Positions 8,657 to 17,746 are shown, counted from the first letter of the stretch. The stretch: 56,901 bases of DNA from Bacteroidales bacterium (GCA_024398105.1 JAKSJP010000015.1:1-56901); one strand, 5' to 3'. Numbers and translations: made by a program. The notes: a model not told the origin generated them from the sequence alone.

Positions 8657-9913
8657 CTACTTCCTTGGGGTCCTGAACTCTTCCGGGAGCTTCCTGTAGA
8701 GTGTCCTCTCGGAGATTCCCAGCTCCTCCGCCGCCTTCTTGCGGTTGCCGTTATGCTTCACGAGGGCCTTTCGTATGAGGTCGTCCTTCGTATCCTTGAT
8801 CGAGAGGGTGTCCGGGACCATGGTACCCTGCTCCTCCACCTGCTGCTCTTCCGGCTCCGTCTCATGCCATGGGTCCACAGGTCTGGAGACATATCCGAGC
8901 TCGGCACCGCCTTCGGCGATCTGCGGCTGCGCCACAGGATGGCCCTGGGCCTGTCCCGAAAGCTCTGCCACCTTGCGTCGGAGATCCTTGACCTCCGCCG
9001 AGAGGCTGAGGATGGCACTGAATATCTGCTGGCGGTCGTCGTCGCTCATCTGGCTGCCGGAACCCGCGCCCTGGTATGTCGCCGGGATCGAGTTCTCCTC
9101 GTCCTTTGGAAGGTACTGCGCGAGCGTCATGGCATCGACCTCGATCCTGTCCGAAGAAGAATAGTTCCTGCCGGACTCGAGGGCCTCGACGGCGTATGTC
9201 ACATTCTGGAGCTGACGGATGTTGCCCGGCCATCTGTACCTTCTGAGAAGCTCGATGGCGTCCCTGGTAAGGGTCACTTTCTTCATTCCGTACTTCTCGG
9301 AATAGTCCGAAGCGAACTTCCTGAACAGCAAGTATATATCGTCCTTCATTTCCCTGAGGGACGGCATGTTTACCTGGACGGTGTTGAGTCTGTAGTAGAG
9401 GTCCATGCGGAACTTGCCATGGGACACCGCGTGGCGCAGGTCCACGTTGGTGGCGGCGATGACCCTGACATCCGTCTTGCGGACCTTCGATTCGCCGACC
9501 CTTGTGAACTCTCCCTGCTGGAGGACCCTCAGCAGCTTTGCCTGGAAAGGAAGCGGGAGCTCTCCGATCTCGTCGAGGAAAATGGTACCTCCGTTCGCCT
9601 CTTCGAAATATCCGGCCCTGTCTTCTATGGCACCTGTGAAGGAGCCTTTCTTATGTCCGAAAAGCTCGCTCTCGATAGTTCCTTCAGGGATGGCTCCGCA
9701 GTTTACGGCAAAATATTTTCCTGTCTTGCGGAGGCTGTTCTGATGTATGATCTTAGGGATGTTCTCCTTTCCGACACCGGTCTCTCCGATGACAAGGACG
9801 CTCAGGTCGGTAGGCGCTACCGCCACCGCGATCTCGAGAGCGCGGTTCAAAGCGGCATCGTTTCCGACGATATCGTACTTATTTTTAAGTTTTTGTAATT
9901 CCTGAGTATCCAT
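8657..9913 (-). CDS. Sigma54-dependent transcriptional activator without receiver domain
   Basis: A 418-residue NtrC-type enhancer-binding protein. The AAA+ domain begins almost at the N-terminus: Walker A GETGVGKE (about 43-50), the sigma54-contact loop as GSFTGA (about 90-95; usually GAFTGA), Walker B GTIFLDEIGE (about 109-118), and RWPGNIRQL near 245. After a variable linker (about 275-370) a Fis-type helix-turn-helix follows, with NRKKAAEELGISERTLYRKL. There is no receiver or GAF domain, so activity is controlled by level or by another protein. Start: the ATG at 9913 is preferred over a GTG at 9919, because the -7 box ends only five bases before the GTG. It heads the lptE-TPR-secG cluster, 7 bases before lptE. 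Confidence 0.93.
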   Translation of the reverse strand: MDTQELQKLKNKYDIVGNDAALNRALEIAVAVAPTDLSVLVIGETGVGKENIPKIIHQNSLRKTGKYFAVNCGAIPEGTIESELFGHKKGSFTGAIEDRAGYFEEANGGTIFLDEIGELPLPFQAKLLRVLQQGEFTRVGESKVRKTDVRVIAATNVDLRHAVSHGKFRMDLYYRLNTVQVNMPSLREMKDDIYLLFRKFASDYSEKYGMKKVTLTRDAIELLRRYRWPGNIRQLQNVTYAVEALESGRNYSSSDRIEVDAMTLAQYLPKDEENSIPATYQGAGSGSQMSDDDRQQIFSAILSLSAEVKDLRRKVAELSGQAQGHPVAQPQIAEGGAELGYVSRPVDPWHETEPEEQQVEEQGTMVPDTLSIKDTKDDLIRKALVKHNGNRKKAAEELGISERTLYRKLPEEFRTPRK

Positions 9914-9923
9914 ATTCACTATG

Positions 9924-9931
9924 CAAAGTTA
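9924..9931 (-). promoter_or_regulatory. Possible -7 box of the regulator/lptE/TPR/secG operon
   Basis: TAACTTTG on the minus strand fits TAnnTTTG. It ends 10 bases before the preferred ATG at 9913, which implies a very short leader. No -33 TTTG is visible. Confidence 0.4.
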
Positions 9932-9999
9932 AGAAAAAATTGCTATCTTAGCACCGAATACCCTTTATTTAGAATTACAACCAATAATCAACTGATAAA

Positions 10000-11652
10000 A
10001 TGAAGATCAACTCAAGAATCATTGCCCTTATCGCGGGCGTAGCAGCAGTTGCCTGCTCACCAGCAGCAAAGATGGCAGAAATGTACGAGAACGTGAAGGT
10101 CACATGCAATCCTGAAGTTCTCGAGGTAATCGCTGACGAAATCAACGCAGTAGTTTCAGTATCTTATCCTGACGGATATTTCCATCCTAAGGCTATGCTT
10201 GCTGTCACCCCAGTGATCGTTTTCGAGGACGGCGAGGCACAGATGAGAACCCTCACTTACCAGGGTGAGAAGGTAAAGGACAACTACAAAGTAGTTCCTA
10301 CCACCGGCGGTACAGTGAACGAGCGTGTTCACTTCGACTATGTAGACGGCATGGAGAGCGCATATCTCGAGCTCCGTGGCGAGATCATCTACAAGGGTGT
10401 AAGCTATGCAGTTCCTGCAAAGAAGGTTGCTGACGGAAGCAACATCACCTATAAGCTCGTAGAGTTCGGTTGCGAGGGTGGTTCTCCTGCAACTGTAGCT
10501 TACAAGACTGACAACTACCAGGAGATCATCAAGCAGACCGAGGAAGGTCAGATCATGTACAGCATCAACTCTTCAAACGTAGCAAGCAACCAGCTCAAGA
10601 GCCAGTCAATCAAGGATTTCCAGGCTGCTCTCGACGAGATCAAGGCTAACGAGAGAAAGACTCTCACCGGTACCGAGGTCATCGCTTACGCTTCACCAGA
10701 GGGTGGTGCAAAGCTCAACGACAAGCTTTCTGACAGCCGTTCAAAGAGCGCTGACAAGGCTTTCAGCCAGGTTACCAAGGGCAAGGAGACAGCTGAGACA
10801 TCTGTAAAGAGCATGGGTCAGGACTGGGAAGGCTTCCAGGACCTCGTGTCTAAGTCAGACATCGAGGACAAGGACCTCATCCTTCGCGTCCTCAACATGT
10901 ACAGCGACCCTGCAGTACGTGAGAGCGAGATCAAGAACATCTCTGAGGTCTACACCTCTCTTAAGAAGAGCGTCCTCCCTGACCTCCGCCGTGCAAGGTT
11001 CATCGCTAACGTAGAGTATCAGAACTACACAGCTGAGGAGCTCGTGAAGCTCATCAACGACAACATCGACGTACTCGACGAGGAGGCTCTCCTCCGCGCA
11101 GCTACACTCGTCAATGAGACCAACAAGAAGGTCAGCATCTACGAGAAGGCTATCGACAAGTACAACAGCGACCGTGCACAGTTCAACCTCGGTGTAGCAT
11201 ACCTCAACAATGGTCAGGTTGCAAAGGCTGAGAGAGCATTCAAGGCAGTCAAGACCCAGGATGCTGACCTCGAGAACGCACTCGGTGCAATCGCTCTCGC
11301 AAACGGCGACAAGCAGGCTGCTTCTCAGCACTTCAAGAAGTCTGGCACAGAAGAGGCTAAGGCTAACCAGGCTGTAGTTGACATCCTCTCAGGTAACTAC
11401 GACGCAGCTGCCAAGGCTCTCGCAGGCAAGGAAGGCTTCAACGCTGCTCTTGCTCAGGTTCTTGTTGACAACCTCCCAGCAGCTACAAAGGCTCTCACAT
11501 GCCAGTGCCCTAAGTCTTACTACCTCCGCGCTATCATCGCTGCTCGTCAGGGCAACGCACAGGGTGTTCAGGACAACCTCAAGAAGGCTAACGAGGACAA
11601 GAAGCTTGCAGCTCGCGCTGCTAAGGACATTGAATTCGCAATGTACAGATAA
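10000..11652 (+). CDS. TPR lipoprotein with OmpA-like segment
   Basis: A 550-residue exported lipoprotein; the signal sequence ends AAVAC with Cys19. Residues about 30-190 are beta-rich and may be an Ig-like or envelope domain. The segment ASPEG...LSDSRS at about 231-248 resembles the OmpA-like peptidoglycan-binding fold found in Bacteroidota lipoproteins. From about 365 onwards come helical tetratricopeptide-like repeats (for example FNLGVAYLNNGQVAKAERAF). A periplasmic scaffold in the outer-membrane leaflet is the likely place. Codons are strongly biased towards a few C-ending forms, which suggests high expression. Its stop codon overlaps the start of the next gene by one base, so the two are co-translated. 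The exact role is unknown. Confidence 0.88.
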   Translation: MKINSRIIALIAGVAAVACSPAAKMAEMYENVKVTCNPEVLEVIADEINAVVSVSYPDGYFHPKAMLAVTPVIVFEDGEAQMRTLTYQGEKVKDNYKVVPTTGGTVNERVHFDYVDGMESAYLELRGEIIYKGVSYAVPAKKVADGSNITYKLVEFGCEGGSPATVAYKTDNYQEIIKQTEEGQIMYSINSSNVASNQLKSQSIKDFQAALDEIKANERKTLTGTEVIAYASPEGGAKLNDKLSDSRSKSADKAFSQVTKGKETAETSVKSMGQDWEGFQDLVSKSDIEDKDLILRVLNMYSDPAVRESEIKNISEVYTSLKKSVLPDLRRARFIANVEYQNYTAEELVKLINDNIDVLDEEALLRAATLVNETNKKVSIYEKAIDKYNSDRAQFNLGVAYLNNGQVAKAERAFKAVKTQDADLENALGAIALANGDKQAASQHFKKSGTEEAKANQAVVDILSGNYDAAAKALAGKEGFNAALAQVLVDNLPAATKALTCQCPKSYYLRAIIAARQGNAQGVQDNLKKANEDKKLAARAAKDIEFAMYR

Positions 11653-13070
11653 TGAGAAAATTACTTATCTCTACTCTTTTAATCACTGCCGGTTCTGTAG
11701 CTGCAATGGCTCAGACCGGCAGCGGTGGTATTACGGCATCCATGCTGACAGAGATCAGCAAGGGATATGAAGGAAGCGCCTCTGACAAGGCGATCCGTAA
11801 TGCCCTGGCAACGACTCCTATCGCGACACTTGCCATGAACGCGGACAACGCCGCGATGATCGACACCCATTTCACCGATATGGTGAAGACAAAAGGCATA
11901 ACCGACCAGAAGTCGTCAGGACGTTGCTGGCTGTTCACCGGCCTCAACGTGATGCGCGCAAGGATGATCGACAAGTTCGACCTTCCGATGTTCGAGTTCA
12001 GCCAGAACTATGTGTTCTTCTACGACCAGCTCGAGAAGGCGAATCTCTTCCTCCAGGGAATCATCGACACCCGTGACCTCCCGTTCGACGACAGAAAGGT
12101 CGACTGGCTCTTCAGCAACCCTCTGAGCGACGGCGGCCAGTTCACCGGCGTATCCAACCTCATCATGAAATACGGCGTCGTCCCTGCCGAGGCTATGCCT
12201 GAGACCTACTGTTCGGACAACACCTCGAGCATGGCCAGTCTCCTCAGCCTCAAGCTCCGCGAAGACGGTCTCCGCCTCCGCGACATGAACGCTTCTGCGG
12301 GCAAGAAGAGCAAGAACGACGACACCCTGTCGAAGATGGAAGCGGCAAAGGTCGAGATGCTCAAGGAAATCTACCGTTTCCTCGCACTCTGCCTCGGAGT
12401 CCCTCCGACTGAGTTCGAGTGGACACGCTGCAACAGCAAAGGCGATATCGTAAATACCAGGACATACACTCCGAAGGCATTCTACAACGAGTATGTAGGC
12501 GAGGATCTCGAGCACAACTATGTCATGCTCATGAACGATCCATGCCGTGAGTATTACAAGGTATATGAGATCGACTACGACCGCCACGTATACGACGGAG
12601 AAAACTGGGTCTACATCAACCTCCCGGTGGAGAAGATCAAGGAGATGGCCATCGCATCCATCAAGGACAACACCGCGATGTATTTCTCATGCGACGTAGG
12701 CAAGTTCGCAAACCGCACCAAGGGCGTCCTCGACCTCGCCAACTTCGACTATGAGTCCCTCTCAGGATTCAGCTTCGGAATGAACAAGGAAGAGCGCGTC
12801 AAGACCCACGCCAGCGGTTCGTCACATGCCATGACCCTGATCGCCGTGGACCTCAAGGACGGCAAGCCGTGCAAGTGGATGGTCGAGAACAGCTGGGGCG
12901 CCAGCGCCGGCTACAAGGGCAACTACATCATGACCGACGAATGGTTCAACGAATACATGTTCCGTCTCGTCGTCGAGAAGAAGTACGTCCCTGCCGACAT
13001 CCTCTCGCTCCTCAACCAGAAACCTACCATGCTCCCTGCCTGGGATCCGATGTTCTCGCCAGAGGAATAG
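11652..13070 (+). CDS. Secreted C1B cysteine peptidase (aminopeptidase C / bleomycin hydrolase family)
   Basis: A 472-residue papain-fold aminopeptidase with an export signal (cleavage about AMA-Q21), so a periplasmic or secreted form of the normally cytosolic PepC. Catalytic residues are visible: oxyanion glutamine Q86 and nucleophile C92 in DQKSSGRCW, H392 in SGSSHAM, and N413 in VENSWG. FSQNYVFFYDQLEK and the large middle insertion are family hallmarks. The start ATG shares one base with the stop of the upstream lipoprotein gene (TAATG). The gene ends before a 133-bp repeat element that supplies two hairpins between it and convergent pyrI. Confidence 0.94.
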   Translation: MRKLLISTLLITAGSVAAMAQTGSGGITASMLTEISKGYEGSASDKAIRNALATTPIATLAMNADNAAMIDTHFTDMVKTKGITDQKSSGRCWLFTGLNVMRARMIDKFDLPMFEFSQNYVFFYDQLEKANLFLQGIIDTRDLPFDDRKVDWLFSNPLSDGGQFTGVSNLIMKYGVVPAEAMPETYCSDNTSSMASLLSLKLREDGLRLRDMNASAGKKSKNDDTLSKMEAAKVEMLKEIYRFLALCLGVPPTEFEWTRCNSKGDIVNTRTYTPKAFYNEYVGEDLEHNYVMLMNDPCREYYKVYEIDYDRHVYDGENWVYINLPVEKIKEMAIASIKDNTAMYFSCDVGKFANRTKGVLDLANFDYESLSGFSFGMNKEERVKTHASGSSHAMTLIAVDLKDGKPCKWMVENSWGASAGYKGNYIMTDEWFNEYMFRLVVEKKYVPADILSLLNQKPTMLPAWDPMFSPEE

Positions 13071-13111
13071 GTTTTCAACAAGTAAGTCGCTGACAGTCAA
13101 GCCGTTAGCCA

Positions 13112-13144
13112 TTTCCCTGTAGGGCAATCCGTACCACAGGAAAA
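13112..13144. terminator. Hairpin 1 of repeat copy A
   Basis: TTTCCCTGT pairs with ACAGGAAAA, with one C/A mismatch, around a 15-base interior. The flanking T and A runs make it usable in both directions. In the second copy the mismatch is restored to a T-A pair. Confidence 0.55.
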
Positions 13145-13176
13145 CGCCTAAGTCACTGACAGTCAGCCACATAAGC

Positions 13177-13211
13177 AAAACCCTGTAGTGCAAGACGCAC
13201 TACAGGGTTTT
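13177..13211. terminator. Hairpin 2 of repeat copy A: bidirectional terminator
   Basis: AAAACCCTGTAGTGC and GCACTACAGGGTTTT form a perfect 15-bp stem around AAGAC. The A/T ends provide a short T-run on either strand. It lies between the end of the C1B peptidase gene and convergent pyrI and probably serves both. Confidence 0.75.
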
Positions 13212-13221
13212 GTCTATCTAT

Positions 13222-13240
13222 CTAACTGACAAGCAGTTAG
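13222..13240 (-). terminator. Short hairpin directly after pyrI
   Basis: CTAACTG pairs with CAGTTAG around ACAAG, 10 bases beyond the pyrI stop codon. It is weak on its own and probably acts together with the larger hairpin next to it. The sequence overlaps a further copy of the CAAGCNGTTAGC motif. Confidence 0.4.
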
Positions 13241-13250
13241 CTGTCGATTT

Positions 13251-13706
13251 TTAGATGATCTGCATCTTTTCGAGGGCCATTTCGTGGTTGCAGTAGCTGC
13301 ACTTCACGACTCTCTTCTCGCTGTCGACGACATGGAAGCGGGTGGCCATAGGCTCATGGTTGCAGATACACATAGGATTAGAGCATTTCACCAGTCCGAT
13401 GAGTGTCTCAGGAAGGGTCACTTCCTTTTTCTCGACGACCTCGTAGTCGCGGATGATGCAGAGTGTCACGTTAGGGGTGATGACTGCGAGCTGGTTCAGT
13501 TCCTCATCGGTGAAGAACTTGTCAGAGACCTTGACGATTGCCTTGCTGCCCATCTTGCCGCTCTTGAGGTTGTATCCGATGGTGACCGGAGTCTCCATCT
13601 TGTCGAGATGGAGAAGGCTCACGACCTGGAAAAGCTTGTCTGATGGGATATGGTCGATTACGGTTCCGCTGCGGAGAGCGGCAACCTGGAGTTCCTGTCT
13701 TTTCAT
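13251..13706 (-). CDS. pyrI: Aspartate carbamoyltransferase regulatory subunit
   Basis: A 151-residue regulatory chain that binds nucleotides and joins PyrB trimers in the c6r6 ATCase holoenzyme. The N-terminal nucleotide-binding domain ([26 protein letters not shown]) is complete. The zinc domain has the four-cysteine pattern C108, C113, C136, C139, spaced as in the E. coli protein, plus an extra C115. It is the last gene of the pyr operon, four bases after pyrB. Presence of PyrI implies allosteric control of the pathway by ATP/CTP-type effectors. Confidence 0.96.
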   Translation of the reverse strand: MKRQELQVAALRSGTVIDHIPSDKLFQVVSLLHLDKMETPVTIGYNLKSGKMGSKAIVKVSDKFFTDEELNQLAVITPNVTLCIIRDYEVVEKKEVTLPETLIGLVKCSNPMCICNHEPMATRFHVVDSEKRVVKCSYCNHEMALEKMQII

Positions 13707-13710
13707 TGTT

Positions 13711-14658
13711 CTATCCTATGATTGTCTTGTCGTTCCTTACGTCCTCCAGGGTGATGCCGAGGGCGTCACTGATAAGGGCCTGACGTGCGTAAAGACCGTT
13801 CTGAGCCTGCTGGAAGTAATATGCGTACGGTGTGTCGTCGATGCTGTACTCGATCTCGTTCACTCTTGGAAGCGGATGGAGGATCTTCATGTTAGGACGG
13901 GCCTTTACAAGCATGTCCTTCTTGAGAAGGTATGCGTCCTTCACCCTTTCGTACTCCATGAGATCGGAGAAGCGCTCCTTCTGGACGCGGGTCATGTAGA
14001 GGATGTCCGCACCTGAGATGACGTCTGCGTCGAACTCCTTGTATTCATGGTACTTTATTCCATTGTCCTTGCAATACTGCTTGTAGTGCTCAGGCATGGC
14101 AAGCTCGTCAGGAGCGATGAAATGGAATGTAGGATTGAAATGCCTCATCGCCGTGAGGAGACTGTGTACGGTACGTCCGTACTTGAGGTCACCTACGAGA
14201 TAGATGTTGAGGTTTTCGAGCGTTCCCTGCGACTGGTAGATAGTATAGAGATCCAGCATGGTCTGGCTTGGGTGCTGGTTGGCACCGTCGCCGGCGTTGA
14301 GGATAGGGATCCTGGTGACCTCGCTTGCGTACTTCGCAGCGCCCTCGAGATAGTGGCGCATGATGATGATGTCCGCATAGTTCGAGACCATCTTGATGGT
14401 ATCCTTGAGGATCTCGCCCTTGGTACCGCTGGTGACCTTAGGGTCAGCGAAACCGATCACCTTCGCGCCGAGGCGGTTGGCGGCAGTCTCGAAGCTGAGC
14501 CTGGTCCTGGTACTTGGCTCAAAGAAAAGTGTAGCTGCGATACGGCCTTCAAGAAGTCTCCTGTTTGGGTGCTTCTCGAATTCCTGTGCCATCTCGATGA
14601 GATAGAGCAGCTTCTCGCGTGAATGCTCAGCGAGGGTGATTAAGCTTCTGTTATCCAT
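13711..14658 (-). CDS. pyrB: Aspartate carbamoyltransferase catalytic subunit
   Basis: A 315-residue enzyme that makes N-carbamoylaspartate from carbamoyl phosphate and aspartate, the first committed step of pyrimidine synthesis. The carbamoyl-phosphate loop [24 protein letters not shown] and HPLPRVNEI are all intact. Its 5' end overlaps the 3' end of pyrE by 19 bases, and pyrI follows at four bases, so translation is probably coupled. Confidence 0.97.
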   Translation of the reverse strand: MDNRSLITLAEHSREKLLYLIEMAQEFEKHPNRRLLEGRIAATLFFEPSTRTRLSFETAANRLGAKVIGFADPKVTSGTKGEILKDTIKMVSNYADIIIMRHYLEGAAKYASEVTRIPILNAGDGANQHPSQTMLDLYTIYQSQGTLENLNIYLVGDLKYGRTVHSLLTAMRHFNPTFHFIAPDELAMPEHYKQYCKDNGIKYHEYKEFDADVISGADILYMTRVQKERFSDLMEYERVKDAYLLKKDMLVKARPNMKILHPLPRVNEIEYSIDDTPYAYYFQQAQNGLYARQALISDALGITLEDVRNDKTIIG

Positions 14659-15281
14659 GATTCGTCGCTTGGATTGCTTCTGAACTTAAGGATTCTTACC
14701 TTGTCCTCAGGACGGATATACTCTTTCTCTGCAGCAACTTCCACGAGAGCGTCGAGGTTGCAGAGAGAATGGTTCTCTGTGTTGGCTGCAGCGATCCTGT
14801 CAAGACCCTTCTGCATGCCGTATGTGAAGATGCTGACGATACCGAGGACGTCTGCTCCAGCCTCGCGGAGAGCCTCTACGACCTCGATGGAGCTGCCGCC
14901 TGTAGAGATAAGGTCCTCGATCACGACGACCTTGGTTCCTGGCTCCATCTTTCCTTCGATCTTGTTGTTACGTCCATGGCTCTTTGCCTCGCCACGTACA
15001 TAGCCCATAGGAAGATCGAGGATGGTAGCAGTGATGGCTGCATGCGCGATACCTGCAGTTGAAGTTCCCATGAGCATTTCAGCCTGTGGGTAGTACTTCC
15101 TGACCATCTCGGCAAGACCGGCCTCGACGTGCTCCCTGACAGCTGGTGCCGAGAGGGTAAGGCGGTTGTCGCAATAGATTGGGCTTTTGATTCCGCTGGC
15201 CCATGTGAACGGATTCTCAGGTCTGAGGAAAACAGCGCCGATTGAAAGGAGATCGGCAGCAATTGTCTGTTCTGTAATCAT
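14640..15281 (-). CDS. pyrE: Orotate phosphoribosyltransferase
   Basis: A 213-residue enzyme that converts orotate and PRPP to OMP. The PRPP-binding motif [14 protein letters not shown] and the flexible catalytic loop [14 protein letters not shown] are visible. It lies 46 bases after pyrF, and its end overlaps pyrB. The ATG at 15281 gives the usual N-terminus with [16 protein letters not shown] close behind. Confidence 0.96.
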   Translation of the reverse strand: MITEQTIAADLLSIGAVFLRPENPFTWASGIKSPIYCDNRLTLSAPAVREHVEAGLAEMVRKYYPQAEMLMGTSTAGIAHAAITATILDLPMGYVRGEAKSHGRNNKIEGKMEPGTKVVVIEDLISTGGSSIEVVEALREAGADVLGIVSIFTYGMQKGLDRIAAANTENHSLCNLDALVEVAAEKEYIRPEDKVRILKFRSNPSDESWITEA

Positions 15282-15327
15282 TGTATCTGTTGTTTCTATT
15301 TTGTCTTCAAGGTGATCCCGGGAGGCA

Positions 15328-16032
15328 TTAAGCCAGGAACTCCTCGCAGCAGCGGTTGTAGGCTGCGACAGGATCCGGAGCGGCGGTGACAGGACGGCCG
15401 ACTACGATATAGTCAGAACCGATCTCGCGAGCCTTTGCAGGAGTGGTGATACGCACCTGGTCGTCTGCTGCTGCGTCCGCGAAACGGATGCCCGGGGTCA
15501 CGGTCACGAAATCGGCACCACAGGCCTCCTTGACCATGCCTGCCTCAAGAGGAGAGCATACGACACCGTCAAGACCGGCGAGCCTGGCATTGTCTGCGTA
15601 CTTCACGACGACATCCTTGAGAGATCCGCCGATGAGAAGCTCATCGTTCATTCTCTCCTGGCTGGTAGAAGTAAGCTGGGTAACTGCGATGATGACAGGA
15701 CGTGTGCCGTCCTCCCTTGTAAGGCCCTCGACGGCAGCCTTCATCATCTCGACAGTACCTGCTGCATGGCAGTTGCACATATCGACATCAAGGTTCGAAA
15801 GCACCTTCATGGTCTTGCGGACGGTATTAGGAATGTCGTGGAGCTTGAGATCGAGGAAGATCTTGTGGCCACGTCTCTTGATCTCACGGACCATGTCAGG
15901 ACCGGCGCTGTAGTACAGCTCCATACCGATCTTCACGAAAGGCTTGCGCTCACATCCTTCGAACTTGTCGAGGAACTCGAGAGTTGCCTCCTTGCTGCTG
16001 AAATCGCAGGCGATAATTACATCTTTTGCCAT
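15328..16032 (-). CDS. pyrF: Orotidine 5'-phosphate decarboxylase (short, subfamily 1)
   Basis: A 234-residue TIM-barrel enzyme that converts OMP to UMP. The active site [10 protein letters not shown] and the phosphate-gripper VTPGIRF are present. The length and motifs fit the short subfamily known from Bacillus-like bacteria and E. coli. Many Bacteroides carry the longer subfamily 2 enzyme instead. It follows pyrD by 18 bases. Confidence 0.95.
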   Translation of the reverse strand: MAKDVIIACDFSSKEATLEFLDKFEGCERKPFVKIGMELYYSAGPDMVREIKRRGHKIFLDLKLHDIPNTVRKTMKVLSNLDVDMCNCHAAGTVEMMKAAVEGLTREDGTRPVIIAVTQLTSTSQERMNDELLIGGSLKDVVVKYADNARLAGLDGVVCSPLEAGMVKEACGADFVTVTPGIRFADAAADDQVRITTPAKAREIGSDYIVVGRPVTAAPDPVAAYNRCCEEFLA

Positions 16033-16050
16033 ATTATGTTCTTTTTCTAT

Positions 16051-16968
16051 TTATTCAACAATGCCGATGATATCTTTCAGCTCATCGATGCCAAGGCGGT
16101 CCATCACTTCTGGAAGATTCTCAACTATCTCCTTGCATACCATAGGGTTACGAAGATTCTCCGCACCGACCTGGACAGCCGCTGCTCCGGCCATCATCAT
16201 CTCGACCACCTCCTCGGCACATGACACTCCGCCGCAGCCCATCACAGGGATGCTGCAGGCGTGGGCCACCTGGTAGACCATCCTAAGGGCGACAGGGAAG
16301 ATGGCATGGCCGGAGAAGCCTCCCATCTTGTTGGCGATCACCGGACGGCGGGTCTTGATGTTGATCCTCATTCCGAGCATGGTGTTCACGAGGGTGATTC
16401 CGTCGGCTCCGGCATATTCGCAGGCCTTCGCGATGGATACGATGTCAGTCACGTTAGGGCTGAGCTTGATGAACACAGGCTTGGTCGTCACTTTCTTCAC
16501 CGCGGCGGTCACCGCAGCAGCCGACTCGGCGCTTGTACCGAAGGCCATGCCGCCGTTGTGCACGTTAGGGCATGAGACATTGACTTCAATGATATCTATC
16601 TCCTCGCATGCATCCGCCTTTGCGCAGCATGCGACATATTCATCGATCGAGAAACCGCTGATGTTGGCGATTATGACTCCGTCATAGACCTTTCTCAGAG
16701 AAGGGACCTTCTCTCCTACGAGGACGTCGATACCGGGGTTCTGGAGGCCGACTGAATTGATCATTCCGTCAGGACACTCGGCGATACGCGGAGTAGGATT
16801 TCCGAAACGGGCCTCGCCTGTCGTTCCCTTGAGGCTGATTCCTCCGAGGACGTTGAGGTCATAGACATCCTGCATCTCGAGGCCGAAACCGAAGGTTCCG
16901 CTTGCAGGCACCACAGGGTTGTTGAAGACTACTCCTGCGAGAGTCGTTGAAAGACGGTTCTTTACCAT
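16051..16968 (-). CDS. pyrD: Dihydroorotate dehydrogenase, class 1B catalytic subunit
   Basis: A 305-residue FMN enzyme that oxidises dihydroorotate to orotate with electrons passed to PyrK. The catalytic cysteine lies in VNVSCPNVHNGG (about residue 130), as in class 1B. NPVVPASGTFGFG and GCGGVSCAEEVVEMMMAGA bind FMN. The start overlaps the end of pyrK by seven bases. The adjacent PyrK makes this the NAD-dependent heterotetramer, not the membrane quinone-linked class 2. Confidence 0.96.
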   Translation of the reverse strand: MVKNRLSTTLAGVVFNNPVVPASGTFGFGLEMQDVYDLNVLGGISLKGTTGEARFGNPTPRIAECPDGMINSVGLQNPGIDVLVGEKVPSLRKVYDGVIIANISGFSIDEYVACCAKADACEEIDIIEVNVSCPNVHNGGMAFGTSAESAAAVTAAVKKVTTKPVFIKLSPNVTDIVSIAKACEYAGADGITLVNTMLGMRINIKTRRPVIANKMGGFSGHAIFPVALRMVYQVAHACSIPVMGCGGVSCAEEVVEMMMAGAAAVQVGAENLRNPMVCKEIVENLPEVMDRLGIDELKDIIGIVE

Positions 16969-17699
16969 TTGATCTCCTCCTTCTTGAAAACAGGACCGTC
17001 CTTGCAGATACGCTTAGGTCCCAGTTCGGTCTGACATGTACATCCGTAGCATATTCCTGTTCCGCATCCCATCCTTTCCTCGAGGCTGAGCTCGCCGTCA
17101 CCAGGGATCGAGGCATAGACTGCCTTCTCCATAGGCTTAGGGCCGCAGGTATAGTAGAAGTCGAACTCCGGCTGATATTCCTTGACCACGTCTGTCACGA
17201 AGCCCTTCGTTCCGGCGCTGCCGTCCATGGTTGCCACATAGACATCGGCTCCGAGAGCCTTGAACTCATCGAGCAGGACTATCTCAGACGCCATGTTGAA
17301 GCCGAGGACCACAGTCACTTTCTTTCCCTGTGCGATAAGTTCCTTCGCAAGGAGATAGAGCGGTGCGACGCCCACTCCTCCGCCAAGGAGAAGTGCTGCG
17401 CTGGTGCAGGATCCTGTCGTGAAACCATGTCCAAGGTCCACGAGGATGTCGAGTTTCCCGCCCGGAGCCATCTCCGACATCTGGCGGGTTCCTTCACCGA
17501 CGACCTTGTAGACAAGCACGAGGGTGCCGTCTTCGCTGTCACAGACTGAGATCGGACGGCGCAGGAAGCGGCCATCCAGGGCAACATCCACGAACTGGCC
17601 CGGGGACATCTTCCTGAAACCCTCGCAACGGAGGGTCATACGGTAGGTATCCTTAGCCACAAGGGCGTTGCTTTCAATATCGAAAAGCTTATTTTCCAT
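16962..17699 (-). CDS. pyrK: Dihydroorotate dehydrogenase electron-transfer subunit
   Basis: A 245-residue iron-sulfur flavoprotein that carries electrons from PyrD to NAD. An FAD-binding domain with RRPISVCDSEDG comes first, then an NAD-binding domain with LLGGGVGVAPLYLLAKEL, then a C-terminal [2Fe-2S] segment with MGCGTGICYGCTC and a further cysteine in RICKDG. It is the first gene of the pyr operon. A -7 box lies only five bases before the ATG, so the transcript may be almost leaderless. Confidence 0.95.
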   Translation of the reverse strand: MENKLFDIESNALVAKDTYRMTLRCEGFRKMSPGQFVDVALDGRFLRRPISVCDSEDGTLVLVYKVVGEGTRQMSEMAPGGKLDILVDLGHGFTTGSCTSAALLLGGGVGVAPLYLLAKELIAQGKKVTVVLGFNMASEIVLLDEFKALGADVYVATMDGSAGTKGFVTDVVKEYQPEFDFYYTCGPKPMEKAVYASIPGDGELSLEERMGCGTGICYGCTCQTELGPKRICKDGPVFKKEEIKW

Positions 17700-17704
17700 A
17701 GTGG

Positions 17705-17712
17705 CAAAGTTA
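17705..17712 (-). promoter_or_regulatory. Possible -7 box of the pyr operon
   Basis: TAACTTTG on the minus strand fits TAnnTTTG. A CTTG lies 22 bases upstream (17735-17738), slightly further than the 19-20 seen elsewhere. It overlaps a small palindrome TTAC-GTA-GTAA at 17710-17720. The box ends five bases before the pyrK ATG. Confidence 0.5.
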
Positions 17713-17746
17713 CGTAGTAATTTCCTTTTTTCGACAAGGTTTTACT

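Larger units (their letters stand above)
13079..13211 (+). repeat. Two-hairpin intergenic repeat element, copy A
   Basis: A 133-bp stretch between convergent genes that aligns without any gap to 26101-26233; by hand I count about 111 identical positions, and nearly all differences are transitions. It consists of the motif CTGACAGTCA, the motif CAAGCCGTTAGC, hairpin 1 (13112-13144), a second CTGACAGTCA within AGTCACTGACAGTCAGCC, and hairpin 2 (13177-13211). A third CAAGCNGTTAGC match lies just outside at 13230-13241. No coding potential is visible. Confidence 0.85.

Noticed and set aside
8372-9898. Long open frame (508 codons) on the plus strand opposite the sigma54 regulator
   Set aside because: It has no signal, domain or family motif and follows from the codon bias of the real gene on the other strand.
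13079-13250. CRISPR array because of repeated short motifs
   Set aside because: The repeats are two unequal hairpins with motifs at irregular distance, not direct repeats with unique spacers.
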